Source: SAR116 cluster bacterium
GTDB lineage: Bacteria; Pseudomonadota; Alphaproteobacteria; Puniceispirillales; Puniceispirillaceae
Length of the DNA: 36,555 bases
Assembly (NCBI GenBank): GCA_004212735.1
Contig: SHBD01000017.1
Span: 1-36,555 of the forward strand
Direction of reading: 5' to 3'
The first letter of the stretch is position 1. Each line of letters opens with the position of its first letter. Made by a program: the position numbers and the translations under genes. Below, piece by piece: positions 24,366 to 32,847 of the stretch. The notes below the pieces were generated by a model that was not told where the DNA came from, searched no databases, and saw only the letters and a list, made by a program, of their open reading frames with translations.

Positions 24366-25280
24366 TCAAGTGCGCGTGATGCCCCTAAGTCGTTCGGAGC
24401 GCCGACGCAGCAATTCGATCACGGTCAACAGAACAATCGACAACAGCACCAGCAATGTTGCGACTGCGAGAATTGTCGGGCTGATCTGCTCACGGATACC
24501 TGACCACATTTGCCGGGGGATTGTCCGCTGCTCAGGGCTGGCAAGGAATAGTACGGCCACAACCTCGTCAAAGGATGTAATGAAGGCGAACAGACCACCA
24601 GAAATCACACCGGGGACAATCAGCGGCATCTGAATTTTGAAGAACGTCTCAATCGGTCCGGCGCCAAGCGAGTTTGATGCCCGGACAAGCGATTTATCAA
24701 AGCCGACAAGGGTTGCCGTCACGGTGATGATGACGAAAGGTGTTCCCAGAACCGCATGCGCCATGATCACACCCAGATAGGTCTGGCTGAGATGCACTTT
24801 TGAATAGAAGAAGAACATGCCGGCCGCGGTGATCACCAGCGGCACGATCATTGGCGAGATTAAGATGGACATGATCAGACGCCGATGCGGCATCTCCGAA
24901 CGGCTGAGGCCGATCGCCGCCACGGTTCCAAGTGATGTGGACAACAATGTAGCGCAAATGCCGATGAAGAAGCTGTTGCGAATGGCCCGCATCCATTGGC
25001 TGTTGTTCCAGGTATCGGACATCCATGCCCAGTCAAGCGGCGCGTCAGGCGCCTGCATGCCGTTGCGGAAAATATCCTTGTACCAGCGCAGCGAGAACGC
25101 ATCCGGATCAAAGGCCAACATCCCCGGAGTAAAGCTGAAATAGGGCTCTACGTTAAAGGACAGTGGCAGGACGATCAAGATTGGCAAGATCAGAAACAGA
25201 AAAATCAGGCCACAGATGAACCGGAAGGTGTAGTGCCAGATTCGCTCGCCGGTGGTGGTGTAGGGAGGAAGTTGCGCCAT
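24366..25280 (-). CDS. ABC importer permease, PotC-like (importer 2)
   Basis: This 304-residue inner-membrane permease of the polyamine type has about six helices. Its EAA coupling loop reads VRASNSLGAGPIETFFKIQM followed by PLIVPG. ATG at 25280 lies 3 bases after the stop of the other permease, so the two are translated together. It is the last gene of the leftward ATPase-binding protein-permease-permease operon. This order differs from importer 1, so the two importers are not a simple local duplication. Confidence 0.92.
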   Translation of the reverse strand: MAQLPPYTTTGERIWHYTFRFICGLIFLFLILPILIVLPLSFNVEPYFSFTPGMLAFDPDAFSLRWYKDIFRNGMQAPDAPLDWAWMSDTWNNSQWMRAIRNSFFIGICATLLSTSLGTVAAIGLSRSEMPHRRLIMSILISPMIVPLVITAAGMFFFYSKVHLSQTYLGVIMAHAVLGTPFVIITVTATLVGFDKSLVRASNSLGAGPIETFFKIQMPLIVPGVISGGLFAFITSFDEVVAVLFLASPEQRTIPRQMWSGIREQISPTILAVATLLVLLSIVLLTVIELLRRRSERLRGITRT

Positions 25281-25283
25281 GAT

Positions 25284-26537
25284 CTATCCGAGCTTCATGT
25301 TGTCGATGCCAATGATACGGTCATACGCCCAGTAAAGAACCAGAACACCGCCAAGCAGGATGCCACCCAACGCCGCAGCAAGCGACCAGTTGAGCGACTT
25401 TTGCATGTGATAGGCAATCATGTTTGAAATCAACTGGCCATCCTGACCACCCACCAGCGCTGGTGTGATGTAATAGCCAATCGCCAGAATAAAGACGAGC
25501 AACCCGCCAGCACCAATGCCGGGAACAGTCTGCGGCATGTAGACCCTGATAAAAGCCAGCGTCGGTGTGGCCCCAAGAGAGCGCGCCGCCCGCATATAGG
25601 ATGGCGGAATGGTTTTCATCACCGAATAGAGCGGCAATATCATGAACGGCAACAGGATATGCGTCATCGCAATAATCGTACCGGTCATGTTGTAGATCAG
25701 CGAGAACCGGCTGTCATCGGCGGTAATCCCGACCCATACAAGCAAATCATTGACCACGCCCTGTGATTGCAGAATGGCAATCCACGCTGTCGTCCGCACC
25801 AGCAGTGATGTCCAGAATGGCAAAAGCACCATGATCATAAGCAGGTTTGAGTATTTGAGTGGTAGTGTCGCCAATAGATAGGCAACGGGATAACCAAGTA
25901 GCAGGCACAAAAACATCACCGAGCCAGAGATGAATAATGTGCGGATAAACAGCTTGGTGTAAATCTGGCGTTTTTTGTCCCGCTCAATAAAGCCCTGATC
26001 CACCGTGTATCTCTTGTCCAGCGAGGTGGCATAATAACCCGGTGTCAGGCTCTCATTGGTCAGTTTCATCGCCTGCCAGACCTCGAGCTTGCCCCACTTC
26101 TTTTTGATCTTGACGAGGCTTTCCCTGTAAGGAGGTTCAATCTTCTCGGCCTTACGTGCGGTCGAGGTGAACAGCGAGCGTGTGCCTGACAGCTCCTGAT
26201 TGACCCGCGAGGCAACCTTGCCAATCGTTCTATCGGCACGGTTCTGTTTCAGATCCAGCACAAGCAGCGCGTACATTTCCTCGGTCGGCTCGCTGACACC
26301 GTCCCATATCCGCAATTCCTCGGTCAGGTTGGGCATCAATCGCTCAAAGGTGTCGTTGTAAACCCCCTGCCACATAAGTGCCAGAATCGGAAAAACGAAC
26401 GATGCCAAAACAAAGCCCAGAAGAGGAAGTACAAGCCCAACGGCACGGACGCGGCTGCGAAACATGGCCTGCGCCAACTTCTTTTTCAGCGGCGTGCCAT
26501 CGGCGGCGGTCAGAGGCGTTGTCGATATTTCGCTCAT
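25284..26537 (-). CDS. ABC importer permease, PotB-like with long periplasmic insert (importer 2)
   Basis: This 417-residue permease is longer than the usual ~280-300. After a first helix (about 35-55) comes a polar stretch of roughly 130 residues, rich in charged residues, which by topology should be periplasmic. The standard membrane domain begins around residue 200. The EAA loop reads MRAARSLGATPTLAFIRVYM followed by PQTVPG. ATG at 26537 is preferred over a TTG two codons upstream. The insert might contact the binding protein. Substrate not readable. Confidence 0.9.
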   Translation of the reverse strand: MSEISTTPLTAADGTPLKKKLAQAMFRSRVRAVGLVLPLLGFVLASFVFPILALMWQGVYNDTFERLMPNLTEELRIWDGVSEPTEEMYALLVLDLKQNRADRTIGKVASRVNQELSGTRSLFTSTARKAEKIEPPYRESLVKIKKKWGKLEVWQAMKLTNESLTPGYYATSLDKRYTVDQGFIERDKKRQIYTKLFIRTLFISGSVMFLCLLLGYPVAYLLATLPLKYSNLLMIMVLLPFWTSLLVRTTAWIAILQSQGVVNDLLVWVGITADDSRFSLIYNMTGTIIAMTHILLPFMILPLYSVMKTIPPSYMRAARSLGATPTLAFIRVYMPQTVPGIGAGGLLVFILAIGYYITPALVGGQDGQLISNMIAYHMQKSLNWSLAAALGGILLGGVLVLYWAYDRIIGIDNMKLG

Positions 26538-26596
26538 GATCAACTCAGGACAGATTTCAGATGAAAGCTCATAAAAGGAATGAACATGATAATAAA

Positions 26597-26621
26597 GTGA
26601 TCACGGACAGGCCGTGATCAC
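26597..26621 (-). terminator. Strong intercistronic hairpin after the binding-protein gene
   Basis: Arms GTGATCACGG (26597-26606) and CCGTGATCAC (26612-26621) pair perfectly over 10 bases with a 5-base loop. Read leftward it is followed by TTTATTATC. It lies 41 bases past the binding-protein stop and before the permease start. It probably acts as an attenuator or 3'-end stabiliser that raises binding-protein expression above permease expression. Confidence 0.7.
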
Positions 26622-26662
26622 CAGTTTCAAGACAGGCAGGCTGTCACAAACCGCTTACCAGT

Positions 26663-27754
26663 TTACTGAGCCAACCATGAATTGAAGCGCTCATTCAGCT
26701 CATCTGAATTATCTGCCCAGAACTCAAAATCGTTCTGCAGAGCATTCTTGAAGTTAGCTGGTGCTGTTGGCATATGGTCCGCCATGTTGATGCTTGGATC
26801 AGCATGGTAGCCACCAATCAGAGCAACAGATGACGCACGGGCGGGACCATAGGAGATCCATGATGCCTGATTAGCCAGCTGCTCAGTTGCTGTTGAGAAT
26901 GATACGAAGTCGAGGGCAGCGTCAACATTCTTTGAGCCCTTTGGGATCACCCAGAGGTCGAGGTCATAAATCTGACCGTCCCATACCATTTCAAATGACT
27001 GGTCCTCAGCCGCAACAGCGTTGAATACGCGGCCGTTCCAGGCTGTGGTGAAGATCACCTCGCCGTCAGCCAGAAGCTGTGGTGGCTGTGCACCGGCTTC
27101 CCACCAGATCACGTCATCCTTAATTGTATCGAGCTTGGCAAACGCACGCTCGACACCCTCTTCAGTACCCAGAACGTCATAGACTTCGCTGACCGGAACG
27201 CCATCGGCGATCAGAGCAAATTCCAGCGTGACCTTTGGCGACTTGCGCATGCCGCGCTTGCCGGGGAAAGAGTCGGTGTTGAAGAAGTCAGCCATTGTCT
27301 TTGGCGCGTTCCAATTACGAACCTTGCTTGAATCATACACATAGACTGATGACCATACGATGTTGGCAACCGCACAATCATGCAGGGTGCCCGGCAGGAA
27401 ATCCTCTGCAGCTGGCGTGCCGTCTGGCGCCGCTGGCAGCATTGAATGGTCGATTGGCTCGAGGAGACCCTCATCACAGGCGCGAATGGCGTCTGACAGT
27501 TCTACGTCGACAACATCCCAAGTGACGTTACCTGACTCGACCTGCGCCTTAATCTCTGCGATGCCCCCGCCGTAATCTTCGGAGATGATGTTGTGGCCAC
27601 TGCTGGCCATCCAAGGCTTATGATAGGCTTCTACCTGGGATTTGGTGTAGGCACCGCCCCATGAAACGACCGTCAGGTCGGCAGCGGATGCTGCACCGAC
27701 AACCAGAGTTGTCATGGCAGATGCAACAACTGCATTCTTAATGATTGAAGACAT
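26663..27754 (-). CDS. ABC importer periplasmic binding protein, PotD-like (importer 2)
   Basis: This 363-residue secreted binding protein has a clear signal peptide: MSSIIKN, a hydrophobic core, and likely cleavage after GAASA near residue 24. The mature protein opens with DLTVVSWGGAYTKSQVEAY, the pattern of spermidine/putrescine-type binding proteins. AGGGAG about 10 bases before ATG at 27754 supports the start. It is flanked by hairpins on both sides, consistent with its being the most highly expressed gene of the operon. The ligand is unknown. The divergent creatinase raises the possibility of a guanidino compound such as creatine. Confidence 0.93.
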   Translation of the reverse strand: MSSIIKNAVVASAMTTLVVGAASAADLTVVSWGGAYTKSQVEAYHKPWMASSGHNIISEDYGGGIAEIKAQVESGNVTWDVVDVELSDAIRACDEGLLEPIDHSMLPAAPDGTPAAEDFLPGTLHDCAVANIVWSSVYVYDSSKVRNWNAPKTMADFFNTDSFPGKRGMRKSPKVTLEFALIADGVPVSEVYDVLGTEEGVERAFAKLDTIKDDVIWWEAGAQPPQLLADGEVIFTTAWNGRVFNAVAAEDQSFEMVWDGQIYDLDLWVIPKGSKNVDAALDFVSFSTATEQLANQASWISYGPARASSVALIGGYHADPSINMADHMPTAPANFKNALQNDFEFWADNSDELNERFNSWLAQ

Positions 27755-27771
27755 GATGTCTTTGCTCCCTT

Positions 27772-27790
27772 TAATGTTAACGTAACATTA
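27772..27790 (-). promoter_or_regulatory. Inverted repeat in the binding-protein leader
   Basis: Arms TAATGTTA (27772-27779) and TAACATTA (27783-27790) match perfectly over 8 bases around ACG. It ends only two bases upstream of the Shine-Dalgarno of the binding-protein gene. It could act as an operator or as an mRNA hairpin that controls ribosome access. Confidence 0.45.
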
Positions 27791-27802
27791 CGTTCTTATA
27801 GT

Positions 27803-27820
27803 GATACCCGAGAGGGTATC
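27803..27820 (-). terminator. Hairpin between ATPase and binding-protein genes
   Basis: Arms GATACCC (27803-27809) and GGGTATC (27814-27820) pair perfectly around a 4-base loop, 53 bases past the ATPase stop read leftward. No T-run follows, so processing, stabilisation or partial attenuation is more likely than full termination. Confidence 0.45.
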
Positions 27821-27872
27821 GATAATCCCGTCAGGCGTGGCTGACAGGAATTCTTCAATATCCTAGCCAGTT

Positions 27873-28970
27873 TTATGACCGGTAATCAAGCGCACGGCAG
27901 TCATCTGTTTCCCAGCCAACAAACACTTCAGCACCAATCTGCAGACCGAGCTGGCCTGAGGTATTGGGCACTTTCACGATAAATTCATCGTCACCGGCGA
28001 CATTCATCCGGCACCGAATATGGTCACCAAGATAGATAAGCTCCTCAATGCGGCCATTAAGCGCGCTCATGCCGCGTGTTTTATTTGGGGTGACGATGCA
28101 GCGCTCAGGACGAACCGACAGCAATGACCGCTCACCCTCACCGGCAACATTGACGGCCAGAGCCTTGACCATGTCGCCATTGTCCAGCTCGACCGAGGCA
28201 ACACCCTTGGCGATATCCTTGACCGTTCCCATCAGGCGGTTGTTCTCGCCGATGAACTGGGCAACGAAGGCATTCTCCGGCTTCTCATACAATGTCACCG
28301 GATCGGCCAGTTGCTGGATCACACCATCATCAAACACAGCAATGCGGTTTGACATGGTCAGCGCCTCTGACTGGTCATGCGTCACATAGACCACGGTCAC
28401 ACCAAGCGATTCATGGATATGCTTGATCTCATACTGCATATGCTCACGCAGCTGTTTATCCAGCGCACCAAGCGGCTCATCCATCAGCACAAGATCTGGC
28501 TCGAACACCAGCGCCCGCGCAAGGGCGATCCGCTGCTGCTGGCCGCCTGACAGCTGCGCCGGCTTGCGATCGCCAAAGGCACGCATCTGCACCATGTCCA
28601 AAACCTTGGCCACTTTGTCCTCAACCTCGGCGGCACTCATCTTTCGGACCTTTAGGGGGAAAGCCAGATTTTCAGCCACCGTCAGATGCGGAAACAGCGC
28701 GTAATTCTGGAACACCATGCCGATGCCACGCTTGTGCGGCGGAATGTTGTTGATCGGCCGACCGCCAAGCTCGATGTCGCCATGTGTCGCTGTCTCGAAC
28801 CCCGCCAGCATCATCAGGCAGGTTGTTTTTCCAGAGCCCGATGGTCCAAGCATGGTGACGAATTCACCAGCAGCAATATCGAGATTGAGGTCTTTGACAA
28901 CGAGCGTTTCGCCGTCATAACTCTTTTGAACATTTTTGAAACGAACAAAAGGATCGCCACTGTCGAGCAT
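27873..28970 (-). CDS. ABC importer ATPase, PotA-like (importer 2)
   Basis: This 365-residue ATPase has all landmarks: Walker A GPSGSGKTT, Q-loop GMVFQNYALFPH, signature LSGGQQQR, Walker B LVLMDEPLGALD, switch His in YVTHDQSEA, and a C-terminal regulatory domain with LSVRPERCIV. ATG at 28970 is used; a GTG one codon upstream is possible. The ribosome site is weak. It is the first gene of the leftward importer 2 operon and divergent from creatinase across a 255-base gap. Its C-domain is more conventional than that of importer 1. Confidence 0.94.
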   Translation of the reverse strand: MLDSGDPFVRFKNVQKSYDGETLVVKDLNLDIAAGEFVTMLGPSGSGKTTCLMMLAGFETATHGDIELGGRPINNIPPHKRGIGMVFQNYALFPHLTVAENLAFPLKVRKMSAAEVEDKVAKVLDMVQMRAFGDRKPAQLSGGQQQRIALARALVFEPDLVLMDEPLGALDKQLREHMQYEIKHIHESLGVTVVYVTHDQSEALTMSNRIAVFDDGVIQQLADPVTLYEKPENAFVAQFIGENNRLMGTVKDIAKGVASVELDNGDMVKALAVNVAGEGERSLLSVRPERCIVTPNKTRGMSALNGRIEELIYLGDHIRCRMNVAGDDEFIVKVPNTSGQLGLQIGAEVFVGWETDDCRALDYRS

Positions 28971-29073
28971 CACATTACCGCTATGAATTGAAAAATTGGG
29001 GACGCCTTAATAAAAGCACGTTACCATGTTGCTTGGCAAGTACTGAGGACATCCTATTTTCGACGCTTATTTT

Positions 29074-29132
29074 TCCCGTTTAACGCTTGGGTTTCTCCCG
29101 TTTAACGCTGGTGCTTTTCCCATTTTAACGCC
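29074..29132. promoter_or_regulatory. Three direct repeats at exact 22-base intervals upstream of creatinase
   Basis: TCCCGTTTAACGCT begins at 29074 and 29096, and a variant TCCCATTTTAACGCC begins at 29118. The 22-base phase is two helical turns. A degenerate fourth copy (TTTCGACGCT, 29058-29067) precedes them. They lie in the divergent gap between importer 2 and creatinase, where they may be the binding array of a regulator shared by both transcripts. Confidence 0.6.
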
Positions 29133-29225
29133 TCGGGAGCAACTCTGGTTCAGGCGGCTTTTACGGGCTTGACCGGCGTCTGCAAACTGGCTAATGGCTC
29201 TGCCAATCACTAGTGGAGTAAGCTC

Positions 29226-30443
29226 ATGTCCAACGATCAAATGATTCACGTAACGCGCTGGCACAATGGTGAGAAGACATTCTCCCCCTTTTCCGATGCC
29301 GAGATGACCCGCCGCAGCAGCGCCATGCAGGCGCTGATGGCGGAAAATGACATCGATGCCTGTCTGTTCACCTCCTACCATAATGTCTGTTATTTCTCCG
29401 GCTTTGTTTACTGCAAGTTTGGCCGTCGTTACGGCGCGGTGCTGAACGGTGATGGCGTGACCACGATCTCGGCCGCGATTGATGGTGGGCAGCCATGGCG
29501 GCGGTCGGTTGGCGATAATGTCACCTACACGGACTGGCGGCGCGACAGCTATTTCACCGCGCTGAAGGATTTGTTGAAAAATGTCAAACGGCTTGGCGTG
29601 GAATTCGACGAAGTCAATCTGGATTTGAAAACGCTTTTTGAGGAGCATTTTCCGAATGTTGAATTGGTTGATTGTGCGGCGGCAGCCATGCGCCTGCGCA
29701 CCATCAAGAGCGCCGAGGAACACAAGCTGATCCGCAAAGGCGCCGATATCTGTGCGGTTGGCGGGCGCGCCGTCATGGCCGCGGTCAAGGCCGGCGTTCC
29801 AGAGCATGAGGTGGCCATCGCCTCGACCAACGCCATGGTCCGCGAGATTGCCAACTCTTTTCCCTTTGTCGAGTTGATGGACAGCTGGACCTGGTTTCAG
29901 TCCGGGATCAACACCGATGGCGCGCACAATCCAGTGACCAACAAGATCATCGAAGAGGGCGATATTCTCTCACTCAACACCTTTCCGATGATTTTCGGCT
30001 ATTACACCGCGCTTGAGCGCACGCTGTTCTGCGGGTCGGCCTCGAACGCCCATAATGATTTGTGGCAGAAAAACTGCGCGGTCCATGTCAAGGGCATGGA
30101 ACTTTTGAAGCCCGGCGCTGTCTGCGGCGAGGTGGCAACCGAGCTGAACGAGATGTACCGCGAATGGGATTTGCTGAAATACCGGTCATTCGGCTACGGC
30201 CATTCCTTTGGCGTGCTGTGTCACTATTACGGGCGCGAGGCATCGGTAGAGCTGCGCGAGGATATCACCACCGTTCTCGAACCGGGCATGGTTGTCTCAA
30301 TGGAGCCGATGATCATGATCCCGGATGGCGAGCCAGGCGCTGGCGGCTATCGTGAGCATGACATCCTGATCATCACCGAGGATGGGGCGGAAAACATCAC
30401 CAAATTCCCCTTTGGCACCGATGAGATGATTGTCGGGCGGTAA
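29226..30443 (+). CDS. Creatinase (creatine amidinohydrolase)
   Basis: This 405-residue cytosolic creatinase splits creatine into sarcosine and urea. The M24 'pita-bread' fold is metal-free in this enzyme. Active-site H234 (INTDGAHNPV), E264 (YYTALERTLF) and E360 (VVSMEPMIMIP) correspond to H232, E262 and E358 of Pseudomonas putida creatinase with a constant offset of two. Large blocks match from memory, including FTSYHN, IDGGQPWRR, DTWTWFQSG-like and GYGHSFG. GGAG 8 bases before ATG at 29226 supports the start. Next to a polyamine-type importer and a ureohydrolase, it suggests use of creatine or a related guanidino compound as nitrogen source. No creatininase or sarcosine oxidase is visible here. 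Confidence 0.94.
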   Translation: MSNDQMIHVTRWHNGEKTFSPFSDAEMTRRSSAMQALMAENDIDACLFTSYHNVCYFSGFVYCKFGRRYGAVLNGDGVTTISAAIDGGQPWRRSVGDNVTYTDWRRDSYFTALKDLLKNVKRLGVEFDEVNLDLKTLFEEHFPNVELVDCAAAAMRLRTIKSAEEHKLIRKGADICAVGGRAVMAAVKAGVPEHEVAIASTNAMVREIANSFPFVELMDSWTWFQSGINTDGAHNPVTNKIIEEGDILSLNTFPMIFGYYTALERTLFCGSASNAHNDLWQKNCAVHVKGMELLKPGAVCGEVATELNEMYREWDLLKYRSFGYGHSFGVLCHYYGREASVELREDITTVLEPGMVVSMEPMIMIPDGEPGAGGYREHDILIITEDGAENITKFPFGTDEMIVGR

Positions 30444-30508
30444 CCCCCTCCCCCCGCATATGCGGTTGATCAAAATGCGGGAAATTACATAGCGGGGACG
30501 CAAAACAG

Positions 30509-30534
30509 CCCGGCCACTGATCGCAGTGGCTGGG
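30509..30534. terminator. Bidirectional terminator between creatinase and M24 gene
   Basis: CCCGGCCACTG (30509-30519) pairs with CAGTGGCTGGG (30524-30534) around a 4-base loop, 11 pairs including one G-T. It lies between the convergent creatinase stop (30443) and the M24 stop (30553). Read leftward it is followed by CTGTTTTG, so it best serves the leftward transcript. Confidence 0.7.
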
Positions 30535-30552
30535 GGTTGTCACTATCCACCC

Positions 30553-31704
30553 CTACCCCACAAACAGATCGCGGGAAGAACGGCTGAGCCGGTGGCCCGT
30601 GCCATTCTCCAGAACAAAGCTCTCACCCAGATTCATCGCCCTGCCGGTCTCGCTGTCCATCAGGATCATGTGCATGAAGAACACCATCCCCTCCCCCAGA
30701 ACCACCGGATTGCCGTGATAGAACATCGGCCAGTCCATCCAGTTCGGGGCGAAGGTCGTTCCCATCGAGTAGCCACAGGCATTCAGGCGCGCATGCTGGT
30801 AGCCGCGATCATCCATCACCTGTGCATGGGCATCAAACACATCGCCAACCAGATTGCCCGGAACAAAAGCGGCGTGACAGGCCTCAAGCGCCTCAACGCA
30901 GGCGGCGTGCATGGCCAGATGTTCCGGCTGGGCGCGGCCAACCGGAATGGTTCGCATCATCGCCGCATGGTAATGCCGATAGGCACCGGCCCATTCAAGG
31001 GTTAGCTGGTCCTCGGCATCTAGCGGACGCCGCCCCGATTTATAGCGACACAGGAGCGCGTCCGGCCCCGAGCCGATGACAAATTCATTGCCCGGATCAT
31101 CACCGCCCCCACGATAGATGGCGCTGTGCATCGCCGCCAGAATATCGCCCTCATCAACACCGCCAGCGATCAGCGCATGCGCCGCATCAAGCGCGTCATC
31201 AGCGAGCGCGCCAGCGCGGCGCGTATAGGCAATCTCGGCTGCGGATTTGACCAATCGCAGACGCGAGACCATCTCCGATTCATCGACCAGCGTGGCAAAC
31301 CCATCAAGCGCCGCATTCAGCCGCATCGCATTGCGCCCGGTCAGGCCATAGGCCTCATATTCGATGCCAAGCCTGCCACCTGCCAGAGCCAGCTCATCCA
31401 GAATGGCGCGCAGATCATCGGCCGGACTGGCACCATCACGATCCACCCAGATGCGGATGTCGGCAATGTTCGAGGTGTTCTGCGCCTGGCGCAGATCGGG
31501 CGCGCGTGTCATCAACACAACACGGCCATCGGCGGTCAGAACCAGTGATTGAAAATAGACATAGCCAAAGGTGTCATAGCCGGTCAGCCAATACATTGAT
31601 TCCTGCCGGAACATCAGCAAGGCATCGATGTTGGCATCCTGCATGCTGGCCAGCAGACGGGCTTTGCGATCGGCAAATTCGGTGTCGGTAAAATGGAGTG
31701 CCAT
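30553..31704 (-). CDS. M24-fold hydrolase lacking metal ligands (Xaa-Pro peptidase / DoeA-like)
   Basis: This 383-residue protein has the creatinase/aminopeptidase-P (M24) fold. The N-terminal domain includes MYWLTGYDTFGYVYFQ. In the catalytic domain the usual metal positions are replaced: the DxG...D stretch reads LEWAGAYRHYHAAMMRT, the GHG histidine region reads GYSMG, and the first C-terminal Glu region reads FFMHMIL. This pattern is like creatinase and ectoine hydrolase (DoeA/EutD), which hydrolyse C-N bonds without metal. A small-molecule amide or amidine hydrolase is therefore more likely than a peptidase. It starts 34 bases after the ureohydrolase stop, in the same leftward operon. The exact substrate is unknown. 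Confidence 0.85.
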   Translation of the reverse strand: MALHFTDTEFADRKARLLASMQDANIDALLMFRQESMYWLTGYDTFGYVYFQSLVLTADGRVVLMTRAPDLRQAQNTSNIADIRIWVDRDGASPADDLRAILDELALAGGRLGIEYEAYGLTGRNAMRLNAALDGFATLVDESEMVSRLRLVKSAAEIAYTRRAGALADDALDAAHALIAGGVDEGDILAAMHSAIYRGGGDDPGNEFVIGSGPDALLCRYKSGRRPLDAEDQLTLEWAGAYRHYHAAMMRTIPVGRAQPEHLAMHAACVEALEACHAAFVPGNLVGDVFDAHAQVMDDRGYQHARLNACGYSMGTTFAPNWMDWPMFYHGNPVVLGEGMVFFMHMILMDSETGRAMNLGESFVLENGTGHRLSRSSRDLFVG

Positions 31705-31738
31705 TGTTGGGTCCGTTCATTATTCAGGATATTTGGGG

Positions 31739-32695
31739 TTACGAGCGATTATGCTTTATCCGGCCGATGAAATTGAGAAGCAGTTGCGCGGCAAGCGTTG
31801 TCGTGCTGCCGGACAGATCATAATCAGGTGCCACCTCGACCAGATCAACGCCGATGACATCACCCCGCTTGGTCAGCCCATCCAAAAATTCAAGAATTTC
31901 ATAATAGAGAAAACCGCCATGCGAGGGGGTGCCGGTGCCGGCAGCAATCGAGGGATCAAACCCGTCAATGTCGATGGTCACATAATAGCGTTCACCCGCT
32001 GGAATGCGCGCCAGCATACCCTCTGGGCCGAGGGTGCGAAACTGGCGGACTGATTGGATGTCGGAGCCCATCCGGCGGGCATCTTCATAGCCGTCGCGCG
32101 CGGTCGAGGAGACATTGCGGATGCCAATCTGCGACAGGCCAGTGACATAGGCTTTCTCCGCCGCCCGGCGCATCGGGTTGCCATGGCCGTATTTGACGCC
32201 ATGACGTTCATCGACAAAATCAAGATGCGCATCAATCTGGACAAGGTGAAACGGTGCCTCATCACGAAAGGCGTTGATGCAGGGAATATTCACCGAATGG
32301 TCGCCGCCAAGGACGATCGGCACGGCACCGGCACGCAGAACCGACCTGACACCTGCCTCAATGTTGGCATGGCTCTTGATTGTGTCAGTATGCACGATGT
32401 CAGCGTCCCCGATATCAACAATTCTGATTTTGTCGGCCTCTAGATAGGTGACGTCATCCTCATGGTCGTAGGCACCGGTATGGCCAAAGGAAAACAGGGT
32501 CGAAGCCTCACGGATGCCACGCGGGCCAAAGCGCGCGCCAGCCCGAAACTGGGTTCCAAAATCAAAGGGCGCGCCCAAAATGGCGAAGTCAGCCTCGATG
32601 TTGTTCCAGTCAGGTTGATAGGGGAATTTGCCAAAGCTGCACAGCCCGACAAAGGGCAGATTCAGCCGCCCCGATTCATATCCATGTTCGCTCAT
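31739..32695 (-). CDS. Ureohydrolase (agmatinase/guanidinobutyrase family)
   Basis: This 318-residue enzyme of the arginase/agmatinase family removes urea from a guanidino substrate. All manganese ligands are present: H133 (GGDHS), D155, H157 and D159 (DAHLD), D242 and D244 (DIDGFDP). The N-terminal part includes GAPFDFGTQFRAGARFGPRGIRE, typical of agmatinase-like members rather than arginase. GGA about 11 bases before ATG at 32695 is the ribosome site. It leads the leftward pair with the M24 protein and is divergent from PhyH. Candidate substrates include agmatine, guanidinobutyrate, guanidinopropionate or guanidine. The sequence alone does not choose between them. Confidence 0.92.
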   Translation of the reverse strand: MSEHGYESGRLNLPFVGLCSFGKFPYQPDWNNIEADFAILGAPFDFGTQFRAGARFGPRGIREASTLFSFGHTGAYDHEDDVTYLEADKIRIVDIGDADIVHTDTIKSHANIEAGVRSVLRAGAVPIVLGGDHSVNIPCINAFRDEAPFHLVQIDAHLDFVDERHGVKYGHGNPMRRAAEKAYVTGLSQIGIRNVSSTARDGYEDARRMGSDIQSVRQFRTLGPEGMLARIPAGERYYVTIDIDGFDPSIAAGTGTPSHGGFLYYEILEFLDGLTKRGDVIGVDLVEVAPDYDLSGSTTTLAAQLLLNFIGRIKHNRS

Positions 32696-32847
32696 TTGAT
32701 CTGTTTTCCTTCGCTACAAAAGCTGCCCAGCACCTGTCTGACGCTAGTCGAATTTTATCCTGTTCAGCAAACGCTTTTTACTTTACCGAACGGCAAAAGC
32801 TGACGCATGCTCTGGCAGGAATTACCGACGACAAAAGGCCACCAGCC

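Noticed and set aside
29074-29132. CRISPR-like or origin-iteron reading of the three repeats
   Set aside because: The units are about 14 bases with 8-base gaps, too short for CRISPR, and no replication or cas gene is nearby. A regulatory array fits better.
29133-29225. Possible guanidine (ykkC-type) riboswitch before creatinase
   Set aside because: I looked for the conserved ykkC class I-III elements, which would suit the context, but found no paired ACGR hairpins or class I core. Only short 4-base stems are present.
29067-29927. A 286-residue open frame antisense to the creatinase gene
   Set aside because: It is a shadow of the creatinase frame: the creatinase has catalytic residues and family matches, while the antisense product resembles nothing and has no good ribosome site.
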